Assembly: GCF_000091325.1 (NCBI RefSeq)
Contig: NC_014012.1
Span: forward strand, 2,214,824 to 2,278,823
DNA: 64,000 bases
Source of the DNA: Shewanella violacea DSS12
GTDB taxonomy: Bacteria > Pseudomonadota > Gammaproteobacteria > Enterobacterales > Shewanellaceae
Reading direction: 5' to 3'
Shown here: positions 49,901 through 57,647 of the stretch, one piece after another
How the letters are laid out: every line of letters begins with the position of its first letter
Position numbering within the stretch: position 1 is the stretch's first letter
Notes under the pieces: generated by a model
Databases searched by the model: none
What the model saw: the letters and a program-made list of their open reading frames with translations, nothing else
What the model was told of the DNA's origin: nothing
Position numbers and translations under genes: made by a program

Positions 49901-50938
49901 CGCATTGATGATGTAGCGGCTAAAGGTTATGACGACAGCACTATTCGTGCAGATGCTCTAGTGGCTTATAACACTATGGGTAAGCATGTTGACGGTGAAA
50001 TAGAGCATCTTACTCAAGCTGGTGAGGAGGCTGTAAATCAAATCAATAAGGATGGGACAGCAGAAGCCAAGCGTCTAGAAAAACGTATTGATGAGATTAA
50101 CGAAAATGGTTATGACGATACGAAGATCCGTGAAGACGGTAAAGCTGCTTATGATGATGTTCTTGCCAAAGGTAAGAAGGCTAACGACACCTTAGCCAAA
50201 GACGGTAAAGATTACGTCGATAATAAGTTCCAGCAAATTGATAGTGATTTCAAGCAAGCTAAGCAGACGTTAATCCTTGTTCAGAAACAGACGGATACAA
50301 ACACCACAGACATCAAGGATAACCGCAAGGCTATCGCTGATGTTAAAAACAAGGGCGGTTCTATCTCTAAGGCTGATATCGAAATAGCACGTAAAGAAGC
50401 TAAGGTTATCGCAGAGAAAGCCGCAGCTAAGGCAATTGAAGACGCTGTCGCTAACAACAGTGATGCCGCTGAAAAGGCAGTCGAGAAGATTGCTGATAAA
50501 GCGATTGAAAAAGCCATAGCAAAACATGGTGGTGATGTTAAAGACTTTATCGACAAGATGAATAACTTCGACAAAAATATTCGTCGCGATGGTGCTGCTC
50601 AGGTGGCTCGTTTAGAAGGTCGTATTGACGAAAACACCAAAGCTATTGAGCAGAATGGCCGCAGAATTGATGCCATAGAGAACCGCATTGACGGCTTCCA
50701 GGACTACATGAATGAGAACGCTGCTATGACCAATGCCTTGTCTGGTCTTCCACAGCCATACAATGTAGGTCGTTTACAAATGGGTGTTGGTCTTGGCTTC
50801 GCTAGCGATAAGAAAGCGGTAGCGGTTGGTTTCGGCTACCGTGCAACTGAAAAGGTTGTTATTCGTGGCGGTATATCTAAGTCAGCTGGCGACCGTGGCG
50901 ATGTCCAAGGCAACATAGCGGTCGGTTTTGAATTATAA
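46943..50938 (+). CDS. trimeric autotransporter-like protein with YadA anchor and long coiled-coil repeats
   Basis: 1331 residues. Signal peptide KKTIIAVSVLAVLSASFVHA, then an acidic start and a very long helical, charged stalk. The stalk contains about twelve 47-50 residue repeats with the phrases AYNTMGKHVD and SRLDQRID. The C-terminus (about 1262-1331) reads GLPQPYNVGRLQMGVGLGF and ends NIAVGFEL, the YadA-type 4-strand membrane anchor. No head domain with YadA-type left-handed repeats is visible, so it is mostly stalk. A coiled-coil fibre on the cell surface is expected, with binding partner unknown. It carries the shared upstream motif. Confidence 0.85.
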   Translation: MKKTIIAVSVLAVLSASFVHADDDDQLKRRVKVNEEHLAIHSKDINNIAIRQHNADKLSMKLAADAFFRDSKITKNTDRVVEIEKSNSTMKKEQAKIKSDNVTLRADAQRFETDLKGHDGRISDNHGDIAILREDGENESARLETAIKDSKYDDRPIRREGKEAYDELKASTGTLRTETQTAIGKMQKEGQQALIDLKIDGRNAVEDVYSASREESARLEQRIDDVKANSYDDAAIRIEAQNYAEDVYTAGRTESARLEQLSTDNAKGVDNLYAGVSQNFHAVTELKLEQGVLAHEGQEALNALDQKGTFAYENLLKAGSDEVVKLDSSMKGLNNKGKLAYDSLNAQANVDRDSMKQIAASSVQNKARIDFNAEGISDLSGDVNKRIASASDAGRDEALRLDKRIDDVKANSYDDGAIRDEGRDYVNKVANSVNESVTERIALASTAGREEALRLDQRIDDVQANGYDDAAIRKDALLAYNTMGKRVDAQVNRLTDAGIEEASRLDQRIDDVKANGYDDNAIRAEAQVAYNTMGKHVDSQINLLAQAGVDESVRLDQRIEDAKFDDRQLRAEAQVAYNTMGKHVDAQVNRLTDAGIEEASRLDQRIDAVAKFSDTEIRKDALLAYNTMGKHVDSQINLLAQAGVDESVRLDQRIEDAKFDDRQLRAEAQVAYNTMGKHIDTQMERMTQSGVDEAARLNLRIDDVKANGYDDNAIRAEAQVAYNTMGKHVDSQINLLAQAGVDESVRLDQRIEDAKFDDRQLRAEAQVAYNTMGKHVDAQVNRLTDAGIEEASRLDQRIDAVAKFSDTEIRKDALLAYNTMGKHVDSQINLLAQAGVDESVRLDQRIEDAKFDDRQLRAEAQVAYNTMGKHVDAQVNRLTDAGIEEASRLDQRIDAVAKFSDTEIRKDALLAYNTMGKHVDSQINLLTQAGVDESVRLDQRIEDAKFDDRPLRAEAQVAYNTMGKHVDAQVNLLAQAGVDEAARLDLRIDDVAAKGYDDSTIRADALVAYNTMGKHVDGEIEHLTQAGEEAVNQINKDGTAEAKRLEKRIDEINENGYDDTKIREDGKAAYDDVLAKGKKANDTLAKDGKDYVDNKFQQIDSDFKQAKQTLILVQKQTDTNTTDIKDNRKAIADVKNKGGSISKADIEIARKEAKVIAEKAAAKAIEDAVANNSDAAEKAVEKIADKAIEKAIAKHGGDVKDFIDKMNNFDKNIRRDGAAQVARLEGRIDENTKAIEQNGRRIDAIENRIDGFQDYMNENAAMTNALSGLPQPYNVGRLQMGVGLGFASDKKAVAVGFGYRATEKVVIRGGISKSAGDRGDVQGNIAVGFEL
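48381..50010 (+). repeat. coding tandem repeats, 141/144/150-bp units with higher-order 285-bp and 576-bp periods
   Basis: The segment ATAACACCATGGGTAAG (or ATAACACTATGG) starts at 48381, 48531, 48672, 48816, 48957, 49107, 49248, 49392, 49533, 49677, 49818 and 49968. Steps are 150, 141, 144, 141, 150, 141, 144, 141, 144, 141 and 150. Pairs 141+144 give an exact 285-bp higher-order period, and 48531 to 49107 (576 bp) is a larger duplication with near-identical sequence. Confidence 0.92.
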
Positions 50939-50951
50939 ACCTCTTTAATTT

Positions 50952-50969
50952 TACCCAGCCAAGGATGGC
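50952..50969. repeat. 18-nt direct repeat, copy 1
   Basis: TACCCAGCCAAGGATGGC lies between the autotransporter and the Cys-rich gene and is repeated exactly at 51215-51232, just after that gene. It contains GCC-AAGGAT-GGC, a weak hairpin. Confidence 0.7.
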
Positions 50970-50989
50970 ATCCCAATTCGAGATATCAA

Positions 50990-51208
50990 ATGAAAAAAGT
51001 TTTACTCCTGCTTACCCTGTTCTCAGCTTCTACATTTGCACAAAAAGAAGCCCCGACACCCGAAAAGCCTATGTGTGACAAGTGCTGCAAGCAGCATTCT
51101 AAGAAGGACTTTAATTATAACAGTGCTCACTATGGCATGCCCCATGCCATCGAGGTGTCACGTCAATTACTAAAGGACTGCAATGAGCAGTTAGGCCAAG
51201 CCCTTTAA
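50990..51208 (+). CDS. small secreted Cys-rich protein
   Basis: 72 residues. Signal peptide KKVLLLLTLFSASTFAQ, then PEKPMCDKCCKQHSKKDF and a C-terminal helix ending DCNEQLGQAL. The CxxCC cluster with a nearby histidine could bind a metal or form disulfides. I do not recognise the family. It lies directly after the autotransporter gene and is bracketed by the 18-nt repeats. The neighbouring metal-related genes suggest a periplasmic metal or redox role, which is inference. Confidence 0.65.
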   Translation: MKKVLLLLTLFSASTFAQKEAPTPEKPMCDKCCKQHSKKDFNYNSAHYGMPHAIEVSRQLLKDCNEQLGQAL

Positions 51209-51214
51209 GTTTTC

Positions 51215-51232
51215 TACCCAGCCAAGGATGGC
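51215..51232. repeat. 18-nt direct repeat, copy 2
   Basis: Exact second copy of TACCCAGCCAAGGATGGC, 6 bp after the stop of the Cys-rich gene. Confidence 0.7.
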
Positions 51233-51242
51233 TAGCCTACAC

Positions 51243-51271
51243 AAAAGGCCGCTAGTTATAGCGGCCTTTTT
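51243..51271. terminator. bidirectional intrinsic terminator
   Basis: AAAAGGCCGCTA and TAGCGGCCTTTT form a 12-bp stem with a 4-nt loop. It separates the convergent Cys-rich gene and the TonB-dependent receptor gene and has A/T runs on both sides. Confidence 0.9.
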
Positions 51272-51286
51272 CATTTCTGGGATGAA

Positions 51287-53386
51287 TTAGAATCTATATT
51301 GAATAGATGCCTTAATGGCACGGCCATCGCCAAAGTTGGCGTTGTTGGTGCATCCACCCCTGAGGTAATCAACATCAAATAGGTTGTCTACTGTCAGTCT
51401 TACGACAGCATCATGATCCTTGGCAAAGCTCATTGTATGGCTGAAACCTAAATCAACTTTTACGTATGCGTCTTTCAGGAACTCGTTAGCTGATTCACCA
51501 TAGCGCTCACCTACGTATACGGCACCAGCTGATACCTGAGTGTTATCTGTGATGCTGTAGTTCAACCATGTGCTTGCTGAGAACTTAGGTACATCTTTTG
51601 ATCGCTTTCCGGCAAAGCGAGGGTCTTGAATCACCTTGGCGTCGAGATACATCATAGAAGTCAGCAGAGATAGATCATCAGTTAATTGGCCTTCTGCCGT
51701 GAACTCTATACCTCTGTGACGAACAGCCCCCGCTTGAGTCGTGACAGGTGGGTTATGCGAGCTTGTGGCTGTAATCACCTTGTTGTTTTGTTCAATGCTA
51801 AATAGTGCGGTCGATAGATACAAAGCGCCGTCTAGGAATTCACCTTTGGCACCAATCTCGTATGATTCACCACGTTCGGCGTCGAGCTTCTTGCCGTAGT
51901 TGATATCATCTGAGTTCATGACAGGATCTTTAGGTTCAAAGCTCTCGCTATAGGTGGCATAGACAGAGGTGTTAGCTGTGGGGTGATAGATGAGGCCCAG
52001 CTTAGGCAATATGTTGTTTTGCGTTGATGCGTCCGTTTCCTCTCTATCGAATCGAACACCAGCTATGATATGCCACTGGTCGTTGATCTCGATCTGGTCT
52101 TGTAGATAAACGCCATATGATTTGCGCTTAACTTCAAGCATGTCTTTGCCATTGCGGTAATCCAAGCTATCAGGCCTGTCGATGATGGTGCGGTCATCCC
52201 AGCTAACCTTGTCGGCGAAATCAACTGTCATCTGTTTGCCTGTTCGTGAGTAGTCCACCATGTTAGTGCCAATCACTAGTCTGTGGTTGATGCTTCCGGT
52301 CTCAAATTCACCCTTAAGATCGAAGAAACCGGTTGTTACATCGAACTGCTCGAAAGTCTCTCTACCGCGTAGCGAGTATTCGTTTTTGACTAAATCTGTG
52401 CCTTGCACTCTGCCATACATACTTTCTAGGGTAGTGCGCTCGTGAGTTTGTTGATTGATGCCTGTATTGATGGACCAATCATCATTGAGATCTGAGTTTA
52501 GTGTGAATCCGATGTTTTCAACGTTTGATTCACGCTTAGACCATGGCATATCCCAGATGTAGCCACGTTTGCCAACGAGCTCATATTTTTTAGTGTCTTT
52601 ATTCTTGAGATGAAGAGCGCCCATGTCTAACTGGCTGTCATCGTCTGTCCGGTCATAGTTAAACGTGACACTGGTGTCATCGCTTAGGTCTGCCTCAAGC
52701 ATTAATGCGCCGACAAAGCGATCAGACTCAGCCTTAGATCCGTCTTTGTACTTGCGCCATCCTTCCTTAGAAGATTTAGACAAGATGCTTCTGGCCCTTA
52801 GTGTGCCACTCTCATTCAATGCGCCGCTAATATCTAGTGTCGATTTGGCATGTCCGAAGGAGCCAAATTCCTGCTGAATGCTAAACTCGAACTCTTCTGT
52901 GTCTGCTTTCTTAGTCACTAGGTTAATCAGGCCTGCAGGCGTTGATTTCCCATAGAGTAGGGCACCAGTGCCTTTGAGCACTTCAATACGGTCGTAGAGT
53001 TCTATGGGCTGTGAATAACGAGATAGATGGAACTGACCGTCACGCAGGTAGCTTTGATCTGGTTCTAATACGAAGCCGCGCATATAAAAGCGTTCGCGGC
53101 CACGTCGGGTGTTGCCTGCTGAGATGCTGGCATCATTTTTTAATACATCACCTAAAGACTGTGAGCTTTGGGCTTCCATTAGCTCTGAATTGTAAACTGC
53201 AACGGTTCCGGCGGTGTCTAGCTGGCTCACATCCATCTTCATTACTGAGCTGTTGTTTGGCGCTGGATGAGTTACGCCCATGACGCTAATGACTTCGATA
53301 TCATCATGGCCATGGTCGTGAGCTTGTACTGAGATAGAGACCAAAGAGGCCAGAATTGAGAGGGATATTTTGTTGGTTTTAAACAT
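51287..53386 (-). CDS. TonB-dependent siderophore-type outer-membrane receptor
   Basis: 699 residues from the ATG at 53386 (MFKTNKISLSIL); the upstream alternative reaches into the palindrome. The signal peptide ends ISVQA, and the mature N-terminus is His/Asp-rich (HDHGHDD), which may bind metal. A TonB-box-like IEVISVMG follows, then the plug (FYMRGFVLEPDQSYLRDG, YDRIEVLKGTGALLYGKSTP) and a 22-strand barrel ending SIQYRF. Siderophore-type plug architecture. It is divergent from the phytochelatin-synthase-like gene. The His-rich start and the ZIP gene nearby point to a metal complex as substrate; the exact ligand is unknown. Confidence 0.9.
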   Translation of the reverse strand: MFKTNKISLSILASLVSISVQAHDHGHDDIEVISVMGVTHPAPNNSSVMKMDVSQLDTAGTVAVYNSELMEAQSSQSLGDVLKNDASISAGNTRRGRERFYMRGFVLEPDQSYLRDGQFHLSRYSQPIELYDRIEVLKGTGALLYGKSTPAGLINLVTKKADTEEFEFSIQQEFGSFGHAKSTLDISGALNESGTLRARSILSKSSKEGWRKYKDGSKAESDRFVGALMLEADLSDDTSVTFNYDRTDDDSQLDMGALHLKNKDTKKYELVGKRGYIWDMPWSKRESNVENIGFTLNSDLNDDWSINTGINQQTHERTTLESMYGRVQGTDLVKNEYSLRGRETFEQFDVTTGFFDLKGEFETGSINHRLVIGTNMVDYSRTGKQMTVDFADKVSWDDRTIIDRPDSLDYRNGKDMLEVKRKSYGVYLQDQIEINDQWHIIAGVRFDREETDASTQNNILPKLGLIYHPTANTSVYATYSESFEPKDPVMNSDDINYGKKLDAERGESYEIGAKGEFLDGALYLSTALFSIEQNNKVITATSSHNPPVTTQAGAVRHRGIEFTAEGQLTDDLSLLTSMMYLDAKVIQDPRFAGKRSKDVPKFSASTWLNYSITDNTQVSAGAVYVGERYGESANEFLKDAYVKVDLGFSHTMSFAKDHDAVVRLTVDNLFDVDYLRGGCTNNANFGDGRAIKASIQYRF

Positions 53387-53401
53387 TACAACTCCGAGTT
53401 T

Positions 53402-53418
53402 TTGCACCTTAGGTGCAA
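53402..53418. promoter_or_regulatory. perfect 8-bp palindrome upstream of the TonB receptor gene
   Basis: TTGCACCT-T-AGGTGCAA, with arms exactly complementary, starts 15 bp before the receptor ATG. It could be an operator for a metal-dependent repressor or an RNA hairpin over the ribosome binding site. It does not match the Fur or Zur consensus that I know. Confidence 0.55.
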
Positions 53419-53540
53419 GTGAGAAGGAATCGCATTTTAGATGTCTGCATTTTACTATTCGTCACTAGTTCTATTACTAATGAATAGTGTATTTAGCCTT
53501 GTTAGGTTTGGATGTTTTTAACTTAAGGTAAGAGAAAATC

Positions 53541-54329
53541 ATGCAAAACAAATTCAGAACGACTCTTGTGGCTGCGCTAGTCGGCTGCGTCAGTTACCTA
53601 ACGGCTTTGCCTGCATTTGCTGTTGAAGTCGTTGGCTGGGACAGTAAAGAAGGGATCCAGCGTCTCGAACAGTCCAAATTCAAGGATGACTTTTTTGCAC
53701 TGGCCACACAGTTCCAGGGACAAGAGAATAAGGTCTATTGTGGTGTTGCGTCCATGTCGATTGTATTGAATGCGCTTAGGGTTGAAAGGCTGGCCAGTAT
53801 CATTCCTATCGATGAGTCGATCATTGCCAAAGAGGACAGAACATATTTTCCTAAGGGCAACTGGCATCCTCTATTCCATCGCTACACCCAAAATACGGTT
53901 GTAGCGCTGAGCCTCAAGCCGATGCTTGAGATCATGGGCAAGCCCACAGGGATAAAGCAAGAAGCTGACTATGGTTTGCAGCTTAATCAGATGGAACAAC
54001 TGGCTAAGAATCACGGTTTGGAGACAGTCGCTTTCTACATCACGGACACGGACGTGTTGCCATCTGTCAAAGCGGCCATGTTGGATGCTCTTAAGACAGA
54101 AGATAAATACCTTATCGTTAACTATTCTCGCGAAGTCATGGAGCAGGCGGGGAGCGGTCATTTCTCACCTGTTGTGGCGTACCACAAAGCTTCTGACTCG
54201 TTTTTAATCATGGATGTATCTAACACCTTTCAAAACTGGGTATGGGTCGACAGTCCTACTCTTATGAAATCCATGGCACTCATGGACGGTGAAGTGCCTC
54301 GCGGTTTGCTCCTTGTATCAGAAAGCTAA
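53541..54329 (+). CDS. periplasmic phytochelatin synthase-like cysteine peptidase
   Basis: 262 residues. Signal peptide (FRTTLVAALVGCVSYLTALPAFA), then a papain-like phytochelatin synthase domain. The triad is C67 in VYCGVASMSIVLNAL, H207 in SGHFSPVVAYH and D225 in LIMDVSNTFQ. The His-Asp spacing of 18 equals that of known enzymes, while Cys to His (140) is longer, so about 30 residues are inserted. Bacterial single-domain homologues mainly split glycine from glutathione rather than make phytochelatins. The divergent receptor gene and downstream C45 hydrolase gene suggest a periplasmic thiol-peptide pathway. Confidence 0.85.
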   Translation: MQNKFRTTLVAALVGCVSYLTALPAFAVEVVGWDSKEGIQRLEQSKFKDDFFALATQFQGQENKVYCGVASMSIVLNALRVERLASIIPIDESIIAKEDRTYFPKGNWHPLFHRYTQNTVVALSLKPMLEIMGKPTGIKQEADYGLQLNQMEQLAKNHGLETVAFYITDTDVLPSVKAAMLDALKTEDKYLIVNYSREVMEQAGSGHFSPVVAYHKASDSFLIMDVSNTFQNWVWVDSPTLMKSMALMDGEVPRGLLLVSES

Positions 54330-54353
54330 ATCTACACTCGAGCAATAACTAAT

Positions 54354-54377
54354 GCCGCTAATAATAGCGGCTTTTTT
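54354..54377 (+). terminator. intrinsic terminator after the phytochelatin synthase-like gene
   Basis: GCCGCTA and TAGCGGC form a 7-bp stem with an ATAA-type loop followed by TTTTTT, 25 bp after the stop. Confidence 0.9.
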
Positions 54378-54413
54378 GTGTGTCACAAAGGTATAGAGCT
54401 TCAACACTATTAC

Positions 54414-54440
54414 CCACTAAATTTCTTAATGATGCATGGC
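54414..54440 (+). promoter_or_regulatory. shared upstream motif copy 3 (C45 hydrolase)
   Basis: Core TCTTAATGATG at 54424-54434, preceded by CCACTAAAT, 77 bp before the C45 gene start. Confidence 0.5.
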
Positions 54441-54500
54441 TAGTGGGGGTGATGTTTAATGAACACATATTAAACAACACCATTTATTTAGAGGCTCAAT

Positions 54501-55706
54501 ATGAAAAAAATTACCTTATGTGCAGCTCTATTAGCCACTGCCTTCGCTTCAAACGCAAGCATGATCCAGCACACAGATAACATCACTGAAGTGCAGTTCA
54601 AGGGTTCGTCATACGAACTGGGTAAATATGTTGGTGTTGTGGCAAAGGAGCAGATTCTGGATTCAATAGATCGCTATGATGCAACGCTTGGCCTCATGCT
54701 TGAGGGCTTGAATGTTATCGCAATATCAAAGTACTTAGAGTCGAATAAAATATTTCAACGCATACAAGCCGCCACACCGGATGGGGCTGCTTACATCAGT
54801 GGTCTTGCGGATAGCTTAAATCGCACGCCTGAACTTCTATTATCAGTGGCTATGTCTGATGAAGCCATTCTAGTCAGTCAAGCTAATGGCGGTATTGGTT
54901 TCTTGCAGTCACAGAAGAGTGGATATAACCCAGCTGCGCCCGCTAAATGCACTGTGTTTGCACAGAACCAAGGTAAGGGGTATGCCATGGGCGGCGCAAA
55001 TTTTGACTATATGGCAGCGAATTACAAAGGCCTAATCATTCTCAAACACACTGGCTTAGACGGTAAAACTCGTGTTATCCAAACCTGGGCTGGACTCATC
55101 CCATTTGGCGGCATCACCAAGGGCGGTCAAATGATGTTAGTGAATACTAATGCGACCGAAGGAACGGCACGACAAAAAGCAGGTGGGGAAATAATGGGTG
55201 AGGGTGTTACGCCTTCATTCTATCTTTCGTGGGAAGCCTTCAATATAGAGAAAAGCTCAGACATGATTGATGTGTTTAAGGCTCACAATAAATATTCAGC
55301 CTTTTTCTCTCACACCGTCACCAATGGCCAAGGTGAAGTGCTCAACGTTGAGAACGGTTATCCAGATACAGTTAACTATTCATATGGAAGTGAAAGAGCG
55401 CACGCCAATCACTCTTTATACAAGGATTATGACTTCCTAGATGCGGCATTTGCATCAGGTTCTTTAAAGCGTCAGAGGGCGGCTGATTCGTTCCTCGGGC
55501 ACAACAGCAAGTTTACACTTGAGCAAGCCCAGGATTTTTTAGGCTCTGACAACGTTTGGAAAGGCCGTGGCCCTATGGTTGGCACTGTGACAGCTACTGT
55601 ATTCAGTGTCACACCTGAGAAGACAACAATGATGATTCAAACCGATGAAGTAGGTAGCGGTCATCGCTATCTGTCCTTCGACAATAGCCCTGTTCAGGCT
55701 GAATAA
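54501..55706 (+). CDS. C45-family Ntn hydrolase / acyltransferase-like protein
   Basis: 401 residues with signal peptide KKITLCAALLATAFASNAS. The fold resembles acyl-CoA:6-aminopenicillanate acyltransferase (peptidase C45): the N-terminal part has FKGSSYELGKYVG, and the autocatalytic nucleophile C150 is in APAKCTVFAQNQG, followed by GGANFDYMA. Processing before the Cys would release an active beta-chain. These enzymes hydrolyse or transfer amide-linked acyl groups; substrate unknown. It lies after the phytochelatin-synthase-like gene with its own terminator-separated promoter region and the shared motif. Both being periplasmic amide hydrolases suggests sequential action. Confidence 0.8.
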   Translation: MKKITLCAALLATAFASNASMIQHTDNITEVQFKGSSYELGKYVGVVAKEQILDSIDRYDATLGLMLEGLNVIAISKYLESNKIFQRIQAATPDGAAYISGLADSLNRTPELLLSVAMSDEAILVSQANGGIGFLQSQKSGYNPAAPAKCTVFAQNQGKGYAMGGANFDYMAANYKGLIILKHTGLDGKTRVIQTWAGLIPFGGITKGGQMMLVNTNATEGTARQKAGGEIMGEGVTPSFYLSWEAFNIEKSSDMIDVFKAHNKYSAFFSHTVTNGQGEVLNVENGYPDTVNYSYGSERAHANHSLYKDYDFLDAAFASGSLKRQRAADSFLGHNSKFTLEQAQDFLGSDNVWKGRGPMVGTVTATVFSVTPEKTTMMIQTDEVGSGHRYLSFDNSPVQAE

Positions 55707-56323
55707 TTGGCCGAAACATATTGGCTGTTAATGTCTGCTGGCATGAAGCATTTTTTTGATTCATTTACTAATTTAATGCCTACTAATTCCTAAATAAGAA
55801 AAGGCTATATTCATCAGCACTCATGGTGATGCTTAGTGATCTCTAATATGGAGAATGGCCATAATTCCGTAGCCAAAGAGATATGCTTTGAACAATAACA
55901 TTAAAGGTTTTTCCACTTCATTAAAAATCCGCACCTTAGCATCACTACAGGGTAGCACTCATGATTCTAATGACTTTCAGTATGCTGGATTTTTGGGCTG
56001 ATGAAGTCGAAGAAGGTGTCAGATGGCTCAGCATGAATGTTCTTTTCAATTGTCCGGTGTAGATGTACATACCAGAGCTCTTTAAAATGAATTGTTAGAA
56101 TGTTTCGTATTGATTTAATAGAGAATTTTACCTATGCCCTTTGTTATCAAAGTTTTTCACAACAAACTGGTATTCGATTTTTCTAGGCATGCAAATATGA
56201 ATGTTGGCCTAGTACAGCCATATGTAAGGCGAGCAATGGGAATAGGAATCTATCGACGGCCCATGAAACATATCGTTATCGTCTAATACTCGAATCAACC
56301 ATATCTAATGGGAATTTTTATTC
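55707..56323. other. 617-bp gap with doubtful short ORFs
   Basis: Two short frames are visible: TTG at 55888 (37 codons, NNNIKGFSTSLKIRTLASLQ) and ATG at 56134 (50 codons, basic, GAGA nine bases upstream). Neither is recognisable. GATCTCTAATATGG at 55838-55851 resembles GATCGCTAATATGG before the first lipoprotein gene (60405-60418), so a promoter may remain here in front of a decayed gene. Confidence 0.35.
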
Positions 56324-57070
56324 ATGATTTACCTTGCTGTCAGTTGTTTATCCTTGCTGATATGTCCATTATTTTATCGCTATTTATCCGCCAGTCATGG
56401 CCTTCTAAAGGGCCTCGACGGGTTCATATTTATCACGCTGTCCGGGTTAGTGATCTTGCATATATTGCCGGACATTATCGCTGTCGGCGGTGCACTGTCA
56501 CTAGCCGTGGTGATCTTAGGTATTATCACTCCGACATTATCAGAAAAGCTCTTCAAAAATAGGACCGGGACGACTCACGCCTTTGCCGTTAGCTTAAGTA
56601 TCTTTGGCCTCATGCTCCACAATATCACTGATGGCTGTTCAGTGATGCTGGCTCAACAGGCTGATGCCTCGATCATGCTGGCGGTTGGTGTTATTCTTCA
56701 TCGAATACCAGAAGGGCTTGCTATCTGGTGGATGGTGCAGCCGAGGGTTGGAACTTTGTGGGCCTGTCTTGCTCTTGCTTTGATGCTTGTGATGACTTGT
56801 ATTGGTTATTTTGCAGGTGGTGAAGTCATGCTGCATCTTGACTTGGCTAGTACAGTCTACATCCAAGCGTTTGTTGCAGGCGCAATCATGCATGTCTTGC
56901 TGCATGAGCATCACGAGAAGGAATGCAGTGATAAGGAGCTGCCGGCACGTCTAGGTGGTCTGATAGGTTTTGGCGTGATCTACTTGCTTGTTTCTGGGGT
57001 TGGGCATGACCATCATCACCATGAACACAAGCCTGTTGTTTTAGACGTGTCGCATCCGCAGGTTCATTAA
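56324..57070 (+). CDS. ZIP family metal transporter
   Basis: 248 residues and about eight membrane helices. The metal site is visible as HNITDGC in TM4 and HRIPEGLA in TM5, the ZIP signature. A His-rich tail (GHDHHHHEHK) near the C-terminus could bind Zn. ZIP proteins import zinc, iron or manganese into the cytoplasm. Its position after the TonB receptor, phytochelatin-synthase-like and C45 genes supports a metal-uptake role, though it is separated from them by a 600-bp gap. Confidence 0.9.
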   Translation: MIYLAVSCLSLLICPLFYRYLSASHGLLKGLDGFIFITLSGLVILHILPDIIAVGGALSLAVVILGIITPTLSEKLFKNRTGTTHAFAVSLSIFGLMLHNITDGCSVMLAQQADASIMLAVGVILHRIPEGLAIWWMVQPRVGTLWACLALALMLVMTCIGYFAGGEVMLHLDLASTVYIQAFVAGAIMHVLLHEHHEKECSDKELPARLGGLIGFGVIYLLVSGVGHDHHHHEHKPVVLDVSHPQVH

Positions 57071-57124
57071 GGTCACAAATAAATATCATGTCACATAAAT
57101 ACCTTGTTTACTAAGGGGGAAAGA

Positions 57125-57457
57125 ATGAATTCTCTGTTTACTTACATTAAGGCTATCAAGGATCAAAAGGCTAAGGTTTCGATTGTTATTAAGCATGCAA
57201 AAACAAGTCGCTATACAGATGGTGATATAGAAGTAAGTGAAAAGGAAACAAGGTATCACTATGATAATGGGGTTGTTATTCAGTGCAAGATTGAACGAGA
57301 TAATTCACCTTCTGAGGGAGTGTGCGAAGAGTGTTGGATAAGTTATGAAGTGATTAATTCTGGTCAGCAAAGTATAAGGCCATCACGGAAAACATTTATT
57401 AACACCTGCCAAGAAACTTTTTGGCTGAAGATGCAGTCTTGTGCGCAAAAGCAGTAA
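57125..57457 (+). CDS. small soluble protein of unknown function
   Basis: 110 residues from the ATG at 57125, which has a strong AGGGGGAAAGA ribosome binding site; an earlier ATG at 57104 would absorb it. The sequence is beta-rich and charged (VSIVIKHAKTSRYTDGDIEV, then TRYHYDNGVVIQCKIERD), with CEECW near the middle and two further cysteines near the end. No signal peptide. I do not recognise the family. It follows the ZIP gene by 54 bp and may share its transcript. Confidence 0.6.
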   Translation: MNSLFTYIKAIKDQKAKVSIVIKHAKTSRYTDGDIEVSEKETRYHYDNGVVIQCKIERDNSPSEGVCEECWISYEVINSGQQSIRPSRKTFINTCQETFWLKMQSCAQKQ

Positions 57458-57647
57458 AAGGGCATAAATGGATATTTTAGCATTAAGCTCTACTTGTCTT
57501 AGATAGACTAGAAGCGCTAGAGGATTAAATCCTTGCAGCAGATTTTTTTATTGGCTTACTATTATTTGTTTACTAAAAGTATTGGTAATGCTTGGTAATG
57601 GGTATTGTTCAATACTCATTGGCTATTTACCCAAGTCAGAGACTAAT

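Noticed and set aside
48381..50010. Regularly spaced repeats resembling an array
   Set aside because: They lie in one long open reading frame with periods of 141-150 bp and no unique spacers, so this is a protein repeat and not CRISPR.
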